DNA of 64,000 nucleotides from VXOZ01 sp965220045 (GTDB lineage Bacteria > Chloroflexota > UBA11872 > VXOZ01): positions 3,286,001 to 3,350,000 of the forward strand of contig OZ244803.1 in assembly GCA_965220045.1 (NCBI GenBank). Direction: 5' to 3'. This document shows, piece by piece, positions 53,046 through 61,590 of this stretch (position 1 is its first letter; every line of letters begins with the position of its first letter). The notes under the pieces are model-generated. The model saw nothing but the letters and a program-made list of their open reading frames with translations. It did not search any database and was not told where the DNA came from. The position numbers and the translations under genes are program-made.

Positions 53046-53061
53046 AACGCTGCTAAGCGTT
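53046..53061. promoter_or_regulatory. Candidate LexA autoregulatory operator
   Basis: AACGCT-GCTA-AGCGTT, a perfect 6+4+6 dyad ending 24 bp before the lexA start codon. A related core GTGCTAAGCAC lies at about 53267. It does not match the classic GAAC-n4-GTTC box, so the assignment rests on position and symmetry only. Confidence 0.4.
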
Positions 53062-53214
53062 AAGTCTGCTACCAGGTTTCTGCGATGCAGGGTCCGCCGC
53101 CGCGCTGCGCTTCTAATACATAAAACCTGTTCTGGAGTAAACACCCGGTTGCGTTCTTTATTCTTGTTGCGTTCCTTTTCTTAAGGTGGTTGTGCGGGTG
53201 TACTTGAGCACCAC

Positions 53215-53255
53215 CATCCCGTTCGTGCTGAGCCTGTCGAAGCATGAACGGGATG
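53215..53255. repeat. Family C hairpins in the lexA / phage-gene divergent region
   Basis: Arms CATCCCGTTC (53215-53224) and GAACGGGATG (53246-53255) enclose a family C core. A second family C copy with duplicated CAGG follows at about 53285-53335. Confidence 0.75.
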
Positions 53256-53390
53256 GGAACGCTATGAGTGCTAAGCACGTCCGTTCACCCTTCGACCCTT
53301 CGACAGGCTCAGGACAGGCAGGCTCAGGGCGAACGGTAAGATCGGCACCTGCTAAATCTCCTGTGTGCGCGTACTCTGCACGGCGTTTTC

Positions 53391-53470
53391 CTAGTATAGT
53401 AAATACTTTGTAAAATTACAACCCCTTTTACCCCTTAGTTTTTACATTATTTTTGAATATAACTCTATGC
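53391..53470. promoter_or_regulatory. AT-rich control region with two dyads between lexA and the phage-like genes
   Basis: A sharply AT-rich 80-bp island in GC-rich DNA. It contains AGTAT-n5-ATACT at 53393-53407 and a perfect TTGTAAAATTACAA dyad (53408-53421), followed by a T/A-rich stretch. It lies between divergent lexA and the rightward phage-like operon, where a promoter and repressor site are expected. No start of transcription can be fixed from sequence. Confidence 0.5.
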
Positions 53471-53679
53471 AGCCCCAAAGCACGGGGAAAGCACTCCGCA
53501 GTGCTACCATCTGCCGACTCTCAATCCACCCGGCTGCGACGGTAATTCGCGCTTTCTGCTTCCTGACACGCCCGTAGCGCACCGACCGGTGACGGGAGAG
53601 ACGACGAGGACCGAACAAAACAGAACGCCAACTCTTCAATTAAACGGCGCATAGCCACGACGCAAAGGAACACATCCCG

Positions 53680-54045
53680 GTGACCCGCAAAACAAAACAC
53701 CCCAAGAGCCTCTACGCCGATCTCTTTACCGAACATGAACTGGCGGCGCTGGAGCGCACCGCCGACAATCCGCTGCTCCAGGACGAGATCGGGTTGCTGC
53801 GCATGCTCATCCGCCGCCTTGCCGGCCAGCTCCTGAACGCTGAAGACGAAGAACGCGCGCCGGCGGACAAGATCAAGGCGGTCAAAGACCTGACGGATAT
53901 TCTCCTCAACGCCCTGAAGGCGCGCCACCAGCTCTCGCCCCGGGCTGAAGACAACCTGACCGAGGCGATGCGCCAGGTGGTCGCCGAGATCGAAGCGCTG
54001 GAGAAACAGGAAGAACACACACAGGAACACCCCCATGCTGAATGA
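53680..54045 (+). CDS. Small phage-like protein upstream of terminase (possible small terminase subunit)
   Basis: A 121-residue, mostly helical, charged protein starting with GTG at 53680 (AAGGAACACATCCCG upstream). The basic N-terminus MTRKTKHPKSLYADLF is followed by long amphipathic helices and an acidic end. It is the first gene of the rightward module. Size, charge and position before the large terminase fit a small terminase subunit, but no HTH motif is evident, so this stays a guess. Overlaps the next gene by 11 bases. Confidence 0.55.
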   Translation: MTRKTKHPKSLYADLFTEHELAALERTADNPLLQDEIGLLRMLIRRLAGQLLNAEDEERAPADKIKAVKDLTDILLNALKARHQLSPRAEDNLTEAMRQVVAEIEALEKQEEHTQEHPHAE

Positions 54046-54277
54046 AACACCGACACAGACGCCCAGGCAGCACGATGCGCGCATCCACGAACTGGCAGAC
54101 CAACTGGACCGTCACGGCTGCGCTTTCGGCCAGGTGACGCGCGAGTTGGCTGAAAACACGCGGGAGGACTACGCCCGGCTGGAAGCCAAGATCAACATCA
54201 TCTTGATCGGCATCTTTGCTTCGCCGTTCGCCGCGGCTTTCCTCAACGGCATCCTGCGCAGCGTGCCGGGGCCGTAA
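54035..54277 (+). CDS. Small single-helix membrane protein (holin-like position)
   Basis: An 80-residue protein with a charged helical N-terminus (ARIHELADQLDRHG...) and one C-terminal hydrophobic helix (INIILIGIFASPFAAAFLNGI). Its start overlaps the previous stop region, so the two are coupled. The architecture resembles small phage membrane proteins such as DUF-type holin relatives, but a single helix and no lysis partner make this uncertain. Confidence 0.55.
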   Translation: MLNETPTQTPRQHDARIHELADQLDRHGCAFGQVTRELAENTREDYARLEAKINIILIGIFASPFAAAFLNGILRSVPGP

Positions 54278-54364
54278 GTTTCTGCGCAGTACAGGGCCCA
54301 ACACGAATCGGCCAGCCCGCAATCCCACCGTGGAGACCCCACAACCCGCGAACTCTCGCGAACA

Positions 54365-54402
54365 AGCCCCCTCTCCCTCAGGGAGAGGGCCGGGGTGAGG
54401 GG
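54365..54402. repeat. Family D repeat
   Basis: CTCTCCCTCAGGGAGAG then GGCCGGGGTGAG, in the 220-bp gap before the terminase gene. Confidence 0.75.
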
Positions 54403-54474
54403 AAATCGGCGACAGGCGCCGGCCGCTTGCCCGGCGACAAATGAAACTACGCACGAAGACTCAATGCGAAGAGA

Positions 54475-56025
54475 ATGACCACAGCATCTACACGTAGGAT
54501 GAAAATCGAGGAAAGCACGTCCGTTCACCCGTCAACGCCGCGCGTTGACGGTCAGGACTTGCTTGCCCGCGCCTTCTTTCGCTATACCCTGAACGACATT
54601 GCCCACTTCTCGCGTGTACTCGTAGGGCGACCCTTGCGCACCTATCAGTTGGCGGTAGCGCGAGCGGTGCTCGCCAGTGTGCGGCAGCGGCAGGGGGCGA
54701 TTTTCACCGTGGAGATGGCGCGCCAGATGGGCAAGAACGAGCTGTCCGCGCATCTCGAAGCCTACCTGCTCTACCGCTACCAGCGGCGCGGCGGCACGAT
54801 CGTGAAGTGCGCGCCCACCCTCAGCCCGCAGACTCTCATTTCCCGCCTGCGCCTGGAGTCGATCTTGGACCGACCCTGGCTGGCGCCCTACTGGCAGCGC
54901 GCCCACGGCAACATGGTCGCGGTCGGCAAGGCGCGGGTTATGTTCCTTTCGGCCCACGAGCAGTCGAACGTCGTTGGCGCGACCGCCGATCTGCTGCTGG
55001 AAGTAGATGAGGCCCAGGACGTGGACGAAGAGAAATTCGCCAAGGAATTCCTGCCCATGGCGGCGGCGCAAAACGCCACCATCGTGCTCTACGGCACGCC
55101 GTGGACGCAGGATACACTCCTTGCCAAGTACAAGGCGCTGAACCTCGCGCATGCAGAAAAGACCGGCGAGCGGCGGCACTTTTCCTATCCCTGGGAGGTG
55201 GGCGCGCGGGAAAATCCGCGCTACGGCGCGGCGGTAAAGGCGCAAATCCGCCAGCGCGGGGAGGATGATCTTGTCATTCGCACCCAGTATTGCCTGGAAG
55301 AGGTGGACGACGCCACCGGCTTCTTCACGCCGCCGTTGCGAGCCGCCCTGCAGGGCACACATGCGCGGCAGCACGAACCGCAAGCGGAGGCGCACTACGT
55401 GGCGGCCGTGGACGTGGCCGGCGAGGAGACCGCGGCTCTTGGACAGCCGGAAGGTCGGTCCCGGCGTGACAGTACGGTGGTCTTGATTGGCGAGCGCGTC
55501 TGGCGGCACGACCCGGTGCTGGGGTTCGCCCTGCCCGCGGTCAACGTGGTGAATGCCTACCAATGGACCGGCCTGCCCACCACCGAGCAGTATGTCCGCC
55601 TCGTGCGCTTGCTCGGTGAAGAGTGGCGGGTGCAGCGGGCTGTGATCGATGCCACCGGCCTGGGCGACGCGCTGGCGCGTTTCTTGCAGGCGCGGCTGGG
55701 CGCGGACCGCATTGAGCCATTCACGTTCACGGCGCAATCCAAGAGCGGCCTGGGCTACGACCTGCGGAGTTTGGTGGCCAGCGGACGCTTGCAGATGTGG
55801 GCGGATGACGGTTCGCCGGAATACCGGGAGTGCTGGCGGCAGGTGCGGCGGTGCCAACTGGCACTGCATCCGGGCAGCCGGATTGGGTTCCACGTGCCCG
55901 CCGGACAGGGACACGACGACTATGTGTCGGCTTCGGCGATGCTCACGCGCACGGTGGAGAGCGGCGCGCCGCCGGCCGTATCGGTGGCGCTGCCGCCGGA
56001 GGAGAAGCAGCCGGAGGGGTATTGA
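54475..56025 (+). CDS. Phage terminase large subunit (DNA-packaging ATPase/nuclease)
   Basis: A 516-residue packaging motor. The ATPase half has a Walker A variant ARQMGKNE (82-89; the phage ARQxGKN type) and Walker B LLLEVDEA (173-180). The nuclease half has Asp in AAVDVAGEE, VIDATGLGDALARFL and the late Asp pair in GQGHDDYVSA, as in RNase H-fold terminases. All key residues are present, so the protein looks functional. The start could be ATG 54475 or ATG 54499. It is followed by 472 bp of repeats before the portal gene, unlike the tight spacing in active phages. Confidence 0.88.
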   Translation: MTTASTRRMKIEESTSVHPSTPRVDGQDLLARAFFRYTLNDIAHFSRVLVGRPLRTYQLAVARAVLASVRQRQGAIFTVEMARQMGKNELSAHLEAYLLYRYQRRGGTIVKCAPTLSPQTLISRLRLESILDRPWLAPYWQRAHGNMVAVGKARVMFLSAHEQSNVVGATADLLLEVDEAQDVDEEKFAKEFLPMAAAQNATIVLYGTPWTQDTLLAKYKALNLAHAEKTGERRHFSYPWEVGARENPRYGAAVKAQIRQRGEDDLVIRTQYCLEEVDDATGFFTPPLRAALQGTHARQHEPQAEAHYVAAVDVAGEETAALGQPEGRSRRDSTVVLIGERVWRHDPVLGFALPAVNVVNAYQWTGLPTTEQYVRLVRLLGEEWRVQRAVIDATGLGDALARFLQARLGADRIEPFTFTAQSKSGLGYDLRSLVASGRLQMWADDGSPEYRECWRQVRRCQLALHPGSRIGFHVPAGQGHDDYVSASAMLTRTVESGAPPAVSVALPPEEKQPEGY

Positions 56026-56050
56026 TTAGACAAGTGAGGCAGACGAAGAG

Positions 56051-56345
56051 TAGCGCGGGGGCTTGTCCCCCGCTCCGATCCGGAGACGCCTTATCAAGAG
56101 AAGATGGATTCCCGCGTTCGCGGGAGTGACGGATTGAGGACGCAGGTTGCAAACCTGCGCTACCGAACTAGGAAGTGCATCCGCGCAAACAGGCCAATCT
56201 GGACTCCGAGCTCCCAGGCGGGGGGCCAGAATGACGGAACAACTCACCCCCTCCCTGTAGCGCGGGGGCTTGTCCCCCGTTCTTGAAATGGCGAGTTCAA
56301 GGTTGCAAAGACCAGATGGATTCCCGCGCTCGCGGGAATGACGGA
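56051..56345. repeat. Mixed repeat cluster between terminase and portal (families A, B, E, A, B)
   Basis: Family A at 56051-56074, family B at about 56102-56132, family E at 56138-56162, family A at 56256-56279 and family B at 56315-56345. The order B-E-A repeats that in the arrays at 58.7 and 62.6 kb. No gene in 56026-56497. Confidence 0.85.
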
Positions 56346-56497
56346 ATAAGGGCGCCGGGAATATCGATCGCCTTCCGCCGGAATGTGGAATAGAGATGGT
56401 TGCAGCGCCTCTTGCAGGGGTGAGCCATCGCGGGAATGACGGAACAAGAGCGTCGCTCTTGGAACACCGACCACAACACGCATAGAAAGCGAGCGCA

Positions 56498-57736
56498 ATG
56501 GCAGTACAACCAACACAGTGGTGGCAGCGTTTGGGTGAACGTCTCTTTGGCGACGTGATCCAGGCGCGGGTGCAGGAGGCGGTGGCGGCGGAAGACAGCG
56601 GTTACCGGCAGGTGTCCGGCGCCACGGAGACCCGGGACGACCCCCTCTGGGACCAGCAACGGCTGCTGCGGGAGGTCTACGAGGCTTACGTCACCAATCC
56701 GCTGGCGTACACCGTGATCGACGTGCAGGCCAACTTCGTGCTGGGCGGCGGCGTGCGTATTGCGTGCGCGAGTCCGGCGGTGCAAAAGGCCGTGGATGCC
56801 TTCTGGCAGCACCCGGACAACGCCATGGACACGCGCGTCTACAGCCTTTACACCGAGTTGGCACTCTACGGCGAGCAGTTTGTGCGCGTATTCACGGATC
56901 CGCTTACCGGCGAGGTCCGGTTGCGCCAGCTCGACCCTCTGCTGATAGATCAGATCGAGACCGCGACCGAAGACATCGAGCAGGTGCTCCGCTACCGGGT
57001 GCGCGGCGTCGGCCAGGACCCGGGTTACTGGATTGCGGCGGCGGAGATGGAGCACTTCACCATCAACCGCGTGTCGAATGCGCTGCGCGGGCGCAGCGAT
57101 CTGGCGCCGCTCTTGCCATGGCTCCAACGCTACCGCGACTGGCTGGTGGACCGCGCCCGCATCAACCGGCTCAAGGGCAGCTTCATCTACGACGTAACCG
57201 TGCGTGGGGCGACGCGCAACGACCTGCTCGCCAAGATGGCGGCCTACGCGCAGCCGCCCGCGCCCGGCACGGTGGTCTTCCATAACGAAGCCGAGACCTG
57301 GCAGCCGGTGCAGCCCTCGATTGGCGCAGACGACGTAGCCGCCGACGGCCGCGCGCTGAAGCTCATGATCGCGGCCGGCGCGGGCTTGCCGGAGCACTAC
57401 CTGGCGGAAGGCGGTCACGTGAACCGGGCGACCGCGGCGGAGATGGGCCTGCCGACGCTGCGGCGCTTCCAACGCCGCCAGGAATTGTTTGGCCGCTACC
57501 TGCGCCGTCTCGTGGCGCGGGCGATTCAGGCCAAGCAGGATGCCGGGGCGCTGGCAATGGACGTTGACGCGGCCTTCCGTGTGGTTTTCCAGGAAGTCCA
57601 ACCGGATATCGCCCACGTGGCGGGGCCGCACGCGGAGTCGTTCGCGCGTTCACTGCAGCTTGCCCGGGCGGAAGGCTGGCTGGCAGCGGATGACGCCGCG
57701 CGGCTCTTCCGGCGCTTTCTGGCGGATGAGGAGTAA
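56498..57736 (+). CDS. Phage portal protein
   Basis: A 412-residue protein of the SPP1 gp6/HK97-type portal class. An N-terminal NPLAYTVIDVQANFVLGGGVRI is followed by a wing/clip region (YSLYTELALYGEQFVRVF; LRQLDPLLIDQIE). The stem-crown region EMEHFTINRVSNALRGRSDLAPLLPWL and the C-terminal AAGAGLPEHYLAEGGHVNRATA are typical. Portals form the dodecameric DNA gate on the capsid. The ORF is intact. It sits in the usual terminase-portal-protease order. Confidence 0.85.
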   Translation: MAVQPTQWWQRLGERLFGDVIQARVQEAVAAEDSGYRQVSGATETRDDPLWDQQRLLREVYEAYVTNPLAYTVIDVQANFVLGGGVRIACASPAVQKAVDAFWQHPDNAMDTRVYSLYTELALYGEQFVRVFTDPLTGEVRLRQLDPLLIDQIETATEDIEQVLRYRVRGVGQDPGYWIAAAEMEHFTINRVSNALRGRSDLAPLLPWLQRYRDWLVDRARINRLKGSFIYDVTVRGATRNDLLAKMAAYAQPPAPGTVVFHNEAETWQPVQPSIGADDVAADGRALKLMIAAGAGLPEHYLAEGGHVNRATAAEMGLPTLRRFQRRQELFGRYLRRLVARAIQAKQDAGALAMDVDAAFRVVFQEVQPDIAHVAGPHAESFARSLQLARAEGWLAADDAARLFRRFLADEE

Positions 57737-57802
57737 GGGAATGGGCGAACTGACTGCTAAGCGCGAACCACCAAATCTGGTCTCGTCAAGAGCGGGCCAC
57801 TC

Positions 57803-58070
57803 GCCGTCACTCCCGCGAAAGCGGGAGTCCATCCGGTCTGGATGTATGTTTTTCCCAACCGTCTCGCGTCTAGGCGTCGCAGTGAGTACGGGACGGGTAT
57901 TCGCGATGCACGCAGAGAAGATGGATTCCGCGCCCGGGCCCGGGGCGAGCTTGCGCGGGAATGACGGATCACACGGTGCTTTCAATGGATCGCAGTCGTG
58001 TAAAGAGGGACAGGCTGGGCTGCCAGGAGGCCCCCTCACCCCGGCCCTCTCCCTCGAGGGAGAGGGGGAT
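57803..58070. repeat. Family B, nested family B and family D repeats after the portal gene
   Basis: Family B at 57803-57834. At about 57917-57968 the family B hairpin is interrupted by a second palindrome (CCGCGCCCGGGCCCGGGGCG). A family D element lies at 58030-58070. A similar nested copy occurs at 62699-62750. Confidence 0.8.
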
Positions 58071-58085
58071 CCTGAACGAATTCAG

Positions 58086-58676
58086 TCACTCCGGGTCGTA
58101 GTCCAGCATCTCGCTCAGTTGCTCTTTGGTCATGCCCGCGGCGCGGAGCAGGACCAGGACAACCTCCGGCTTGAGGGCTTCGGATTGCGTCAGAGGCCCG
58201 CCGGTCGCTTGCCCGACGCGGGGGTGGATGGTCGCAGTCTCCGCCACCGCCACCACCGGGATGGTCTCACCTTCGCCGAGATCGGCGGCGATCCAGGTGG
58301 GCAGCAACCTCCGGAGGTGCGCCAGGGTTTCTTCCTCAGTTTCGCCGTGGGCCACACGGTCGTGGAGGGGAATGGCGGCGGCGCAGGCGCGCACCTCGCC
58401 CTGCCAGGTCACGGCCGGCAGGCGGTACGTGGCGTCTCCGCAATCCACGGCGACGGTGTGCAGGGCCAGCGTGTCTTCGGGCGGGTCTTCCTGGGAAAGA
58501 AACATCTCGGCCGCGAGCGTGAGGTCGGCCACGACCTCAGCCATCGTGTCGCCCTGCACCACGCAGCCCGGGAGCGTGGGCAACTCCGCCCAGTAGCCGC
58601 CGGCTTGGGAAGGCGCGACGACGACCGTGAGAGAGGCAGTGGGGGCGGCAGTTCTGTGTGTGTCCATGGAAGTCAT
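58086..58676 (-). CDS. HicB-like protein (tandem HicB-type domains)
   Basis: A ~196-residue protein on the strand opposite to the phage-like genes. The first half (GGYWAELPTLPGCVVQGDTMAE...) is a clear HicB-type RNase H-like fold. The second half (GEVRACAAAIPLHDRVAHGETEEETLAHL) looks like a diverged second copy. The C-terminal GMTKEQLSEMLDYDPE may be a short HTH remnant. HicB proteins are usually antitoxins of the mRNA-cleaving HicA toxin. No HicA (short HxxH-type dsRBD-like protein) is adjacent, so this is an orphan. The start is uncertain (GTG 58703, ATG 58676 or 58667). Confidence 0.75.
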   Translation of the reverse strand: MTSMDTHRTAAPTASLTVVVAPSQAGGYWAELPTLPGCVVQGDTMAEVVADLTLAAEMFLSQEDPPEDTLALHTVAVDCGDATYRLPAVTWQGEVRACAAAIPLHDRVAHGETEEETLAHLRRLLPTWIAADLGEGETIPVVAVAETATIHPRVGQATGGPLTQSEALKPEVVLVLLRAAGMTKEQLSEMLDYDPE

Positions 58677-58727
58677 TGTACCAAGTGGCGGCGGTGTGAC
58701 CACAAAGGAGGGCGCAAGGCCTCAATT

Positions 58728-59268
58728 CCGTCACTCCCGCGGAAGCGGGAGTCCATCTGGGCTGGGTCCGTCATTCCGGCGGAAGCCGGAATCCATCTTC
58801 ATCTTGGCAACACTGCAACTGCCAAGCCCGAAGCGGGGGGCAAGCCCCCGTGCTACGAGGATTGGGGTTGCCGGCCGTCGGACGCAGGATTCAAACCCGC
58901 GCCAATCCGTCACTCCCGCGGAAGCGGGAGTCCATCTGGGCTGGGTCCGTCATTCCGGCGGAAGCCGGAATCCATCTTCATCTTGGCAACACTGCAACTG
59001 CGAAGTCCGGAGCGGGGGACAAGCCCCCGCGCTACGAGGAACGAGGTTGCCGGCCGTCGGACGCAGGTTTCGCACCTGCGCTTATCCGTCACTCCCGCTA
59101 AAGCGGGAGTCCATCTGCGCAGGGCCCGTCATTCCGGCGAAAGCCGGAATCCATCTTCTCTTGGCAACACTGCAACTGCGAAGTCCGGAGCGGGGGACAA
59201 GCCCCCGCGCTACGAGGATTGGGGTACCCGGCCCCGCGGACGCAGGTTACAAACCTGCGCTACCGGAT
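58728..59268. repeat. 179-bp composite tandem array (3 copies; family B-B-A-E order)
   Basis: CCGTCACTCCCGC starts at 58728, 58907 and 59086, exactly 179 bp apart. Each unit is family B, a second hairpin (CCGGCGGAAGCCGG), CAACACTGCAACTGC, a family A palindrome and a family E dyad. Copies are about 95% alike by eye. The array fills the space before the capsid gene. Confidence 0.9.
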
Positions 59269-59376
59269 TAGACAGGAAAATCGGATCTCACAGGTAAACC
59301 ACAGACCACCGCGGGATGAGAAGTCATTCACAACACGGAGAAAAGTCGTGCACATCACTGAAAGGAGCGTGATGCA

Positions 59377-61374
59377 TTGAAATCGGAAAAACTCGCACTG
59401 CTTGTGCCCTTGCTAGAAGCGCAACTCGACGCGCCGCGGCGCGACGTGGCCGTGACCGTACTACGGCAGGGCATGTCGCGGAACGGCCGCTTTTTCACAC
59501 CGCAAGCGCTGCAGGACGTAGCGGCGCAGCTCGACGGGCTCAAGGCCTTTGCCGACCATACTGCGCCCACGGACGCGAGCACCCATCAGCCACGGAGCGT
59601 GCGCGACGTGGTGGGGTTCTACCGCGATCCGCGCGTGGAGGGCGACCGCGTGCGGGCCACGCTCCACGTCTTTGCCAGCGCTAATTGGCTCTGGAGCCTG
59701 GTGCAGGAAGCCGTGGAACTGGGACGTCCCGACGTCTTGGGACTTTCGATTGACTCGCTGGCGGCGGTCCGTACCCAGCAGCAGAACGGCAAACGCACGC
59801 AAGTGGTGGAAAGCATCCCGGTGCTGCGCTCTTGCGACGTGGTCACGCGAGCCGCCGCGGGAGGCGCGTTCGAGCACATTGTGACAGAGCAAGACGCAGC
59901 TAGCGCAGATGTAGAGGAGAGAGACGTGCAGGAATTCCCGCCAACCGATCCAGCGAAGAACAGCCAGCAGGCCGGGACCGACCCGGCGCATTCATCCCAC
60001 ATAGAGGAGGTATCTATGGGAGACACAGTCACGACGACGGTACATGAGCGCCTCGCGGCAGCCGAGGCCAAGCTCGCATGCACGACCGCGCTGCATGAGC
60101 GGCTCGATACGGTAGCCTTGCCTGCGGCGATCAAAAGCAAGCTGCGCCGCCGCTTCGAGGGACAGACCTTTACGACGGAGGTATTGGAACAGGCCATTCA
60201 GGATGAGGTCGAGACCGTGCGGACGCTCACCGGTTCCGCCAACGGCGTGCACGGTGCAGGCGCGGAAAAGTCCCGCCTCAGTATTACCGGCACCGGAGCG
60301 AGCCGGGGTCTCGCCGCAGTAGAAGCCGGTCTGGCGCGCTTGCTGGGCGTGCGGGAGATAGCCTCTGAGGAGCCGATCCCGGCCTGGTCCAGCATTCGTG
60401 AGGCCTACGTGCAGATCACGGGCGATACCGAGGTGCGCGGCGCAGCGAACCCGGAACTCTCGCTCGTGCGCGAGGCCAACGAGGTCACCACGAGCGTGCT
60501 CAACCACGCTCTCGCCAACGCCATCACGAAGCGCCTCGTCCAGGACTACGGCGCGCAGCCCCAGGACTGGCGGAAGTTCTGCGTGATCCGCAACATTCGC
60601 GATTACAAGCCCCAGTACCGGGTGTTGCTGCACGACTTTGGCGCGCTCGACTCCGTGGATGAGAATGCCGCGTATACAAATCTCTCCTGGGACGACACGC
60701 GGGAGACCTACACTCCTGCCAAGCGCGGCAATCTGGTAGTGGTCACCCGCGAGGCGATCTTGAACGACGACCTGGAAGCCGTGCGGCGCATCCCCACCAA
60801 GCTGGCGATTGCGGCCGCTACGACCATCAACGAGTTCGTATACGGCCTTTTCACCGACAATCCGCAGCTTGCGGACAACACGACGGTCTTCGATAAGGAC
60901 AGCCAGACCTCGCACAAGAATCGCGGTACCGCCGCGCTGGCGGCGTCGGCGCTGCAAGCGGCGATCACGCAGATGATGAAGCAGACGAACAGCGCGGGGA
61001 AGCGGTTGGGTCTCAAACCCCGCTACCTCCTGCTGCCGCCGGATCTGTACTGGAACGCCGTGACGATCCTCAACAGTACGCTGCTGCCCGGCAGCCAGAA
61101 CAACGACGCCAATCCGCTGCAGGGCATGTTGGAGCCTATCGTCGTGCCGCAATTCAGCGATACCAAGGACTACTATCTGATGGCCGATCCGGCGCAGATC
61201 GAGTGCCTGGAGGTGGGCTTCATCAACGGCCAGGAGACGCCGGAGTTGTTGGTGCAGGATAGCCCGACCGCGGGTTCGGTCTTCACCAACGACGCCATCA
61301 GCTACAAGGTGCGCTGGGAGTTCGGCGGCAGTTGGCTGGACTACCGGGGCGCGTACTGGGCGGAGGTGGCGTAA
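59377..61374 (+). CDS. Prohead protease-major capsid fusion protein
   Basis: A 665-residue protein from a TTG start at 59377, with AAAGGAG ten bases upstream; nearby ATG and GTG codons are out of frame. Residues 1-175 are a prohead-type serine protease: MSRNGRFFTPQALQ, KAFADH with the likely catalytic His (about 61), RSVRDVVGFY, and LGLSID with the likely Ser (about 124). After an acidic linker and a helical delta-like segment (about 215-300), residues 300-665 are a major capsid protein of the Mu gpT/HK97-like type (RNIRDYKPQYRVLLHDFG...; LLLPPDLYWNAVTILNS). An internal start at 60016 may give a separate capsid. Confidence 0.85.
   Translation: MKSEKLALLVPLLEAQLDAPRRDVAVTVLRQGMSRNGRFFTPQALQDVAAQLDGLKAFADHTAPTDASTHQPRSVRDVVGFYRDPRVEGDRVRATLHVFASANWLWSLVQEAVELGRPDVLGLSIDSLAAVRTQQQNGKRTQVVESIPVLRSCDVVTRAAAGGAFEHIVTEQDAASADVEERDVQEFPPTDPAKNSQQAGTDPAHSSHIEEVSMGDTVTTTVHERLAAAEAKLACTTALHERLDTVALPAAIKSKLRRRFEGQTFTTEVLEQAIQDEVETVRTLTGSANGVHGAGAEKSRLSITGTGASRGLAAVEAGLARLLGVREIASEEPIPAWSSIREAYVQITGDTEVRGAANPELSLVREANEVTTSVLNHALANAITKRLVQDYGAQPQDWRKFCVIRNIRDYKPQYRVLLHDFGALDSVDENAAYTNLSWDDTRETYTPAKRGNLVVVTREAILNDDLEAVRRIPTKLAIAAATTINEFVYGLFTDNPQLADNTTVFDKDSQTSHKNRGTAALAASALQAAITQMMKQTNSAGKRLGLKPRYLLLPPDLYWNAVTILNSTLLPGSQNNDANPLQGMLEPIVVPQFSDTKDYYLMADPAQIECLEVGFINGQETPELLVQDSPTAGSVFTNDAISYKVRWEFGGSWLDYRGAYWAEVA
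60003..60018 (+). promoter_or_regulatory. Internal ribosome-binding site and ATG inside the protease-capsid ORF
   Basis: AGAGGAGG then TATCT then ATG at 60016, in frame with the long ORF. It is one of the best Shine-Dalgarno sequences in the window and sits exactly between the protease and the scaffold/capsid parts. Confidence 0.7.
60016..61374 (+). CDS. Alternative product: scaffold-capsid protein from internal start
   Basis: A 452-residue in-frame product beginning MGDTVTTTVHERLAAAEAKL. It lacks the protease and would be the main structural subunit, with the first ~85 residues a helical scaffold (delta) segment removed by the protease. This mirrors nested protease/scaffold genes such as lambda C/Nu3. 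The alternative is that only the fusion is made and cleaved. The sequence supports the start; expression is inferred. Confidence 0.6.
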   Translation: MGDTVTTTVHERLAAAEAKLACTTALHERLDTVALPAAIKSKLRRRFEGQTFTTEVLEQAIQDEVETVRTLTGSANGVHGAGAEKSRLSITGTGASRGLAAVEAGLARLLGVREIASEEPIPAWSSIREAYVQITGDTEVRGAANPELSLVREANEVTTSVLNHALANAITKRLVQDYGAQPQDWRKFCVIRNIRDYKPQYRVLLHDFGALDSVDENAAYTNLSWDDTRETYTPAKRGNLVVVTREAILNDDLEAVRRIPTKLAIAAATTINEFVYGLFTDNPQLADNTTVFDKDSQTSHKNRGTAALAASALQAAITQMMKQTNSAGKRLGLKPRYLLLPPDLYWNAVTILNSTLLPGSQNNDANPLQGMLEPIVVPQFSDTKDYYLMADPAQIECLEVGFINGQETPELLVQDSPTAGSVFTNDAISYKVRWEFGGSWLDYRGAYWAEVA

Positions 61375-61434
61375 GGGACGTTTGCGGCCGGGGCACATTG
61401 GCCATACCAGTGACGCTGAGGGGCGGCGGTCGCC

Positions 61435-61590
61435 CCTCACCCCGGCCCTCTCCCACCGGGAGAGGGGGGCATCGCGATCATGATCGCAGCGTAGTAGGGG
61501 CACGATATATCGTGCCCCTACGGACGGCCATGAACGAGGGGCTATCTCTTTCCGCAGGCTCCATGGAACACGGCAAGTCGTGCCCCTACG
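61435..61590. repeat. Family D and family F repeats after the capsid gene
   Basis: A family D element at 61435-61470, then the second copy of the family F palindrome at 61494-61521 (GTAGGGGCACGATA half-sites). A broken half copy at about 61568-61583 (TCGTGCCCCTACGG) follows. The 390-bp gap has no gene. Confidence 0.8.
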
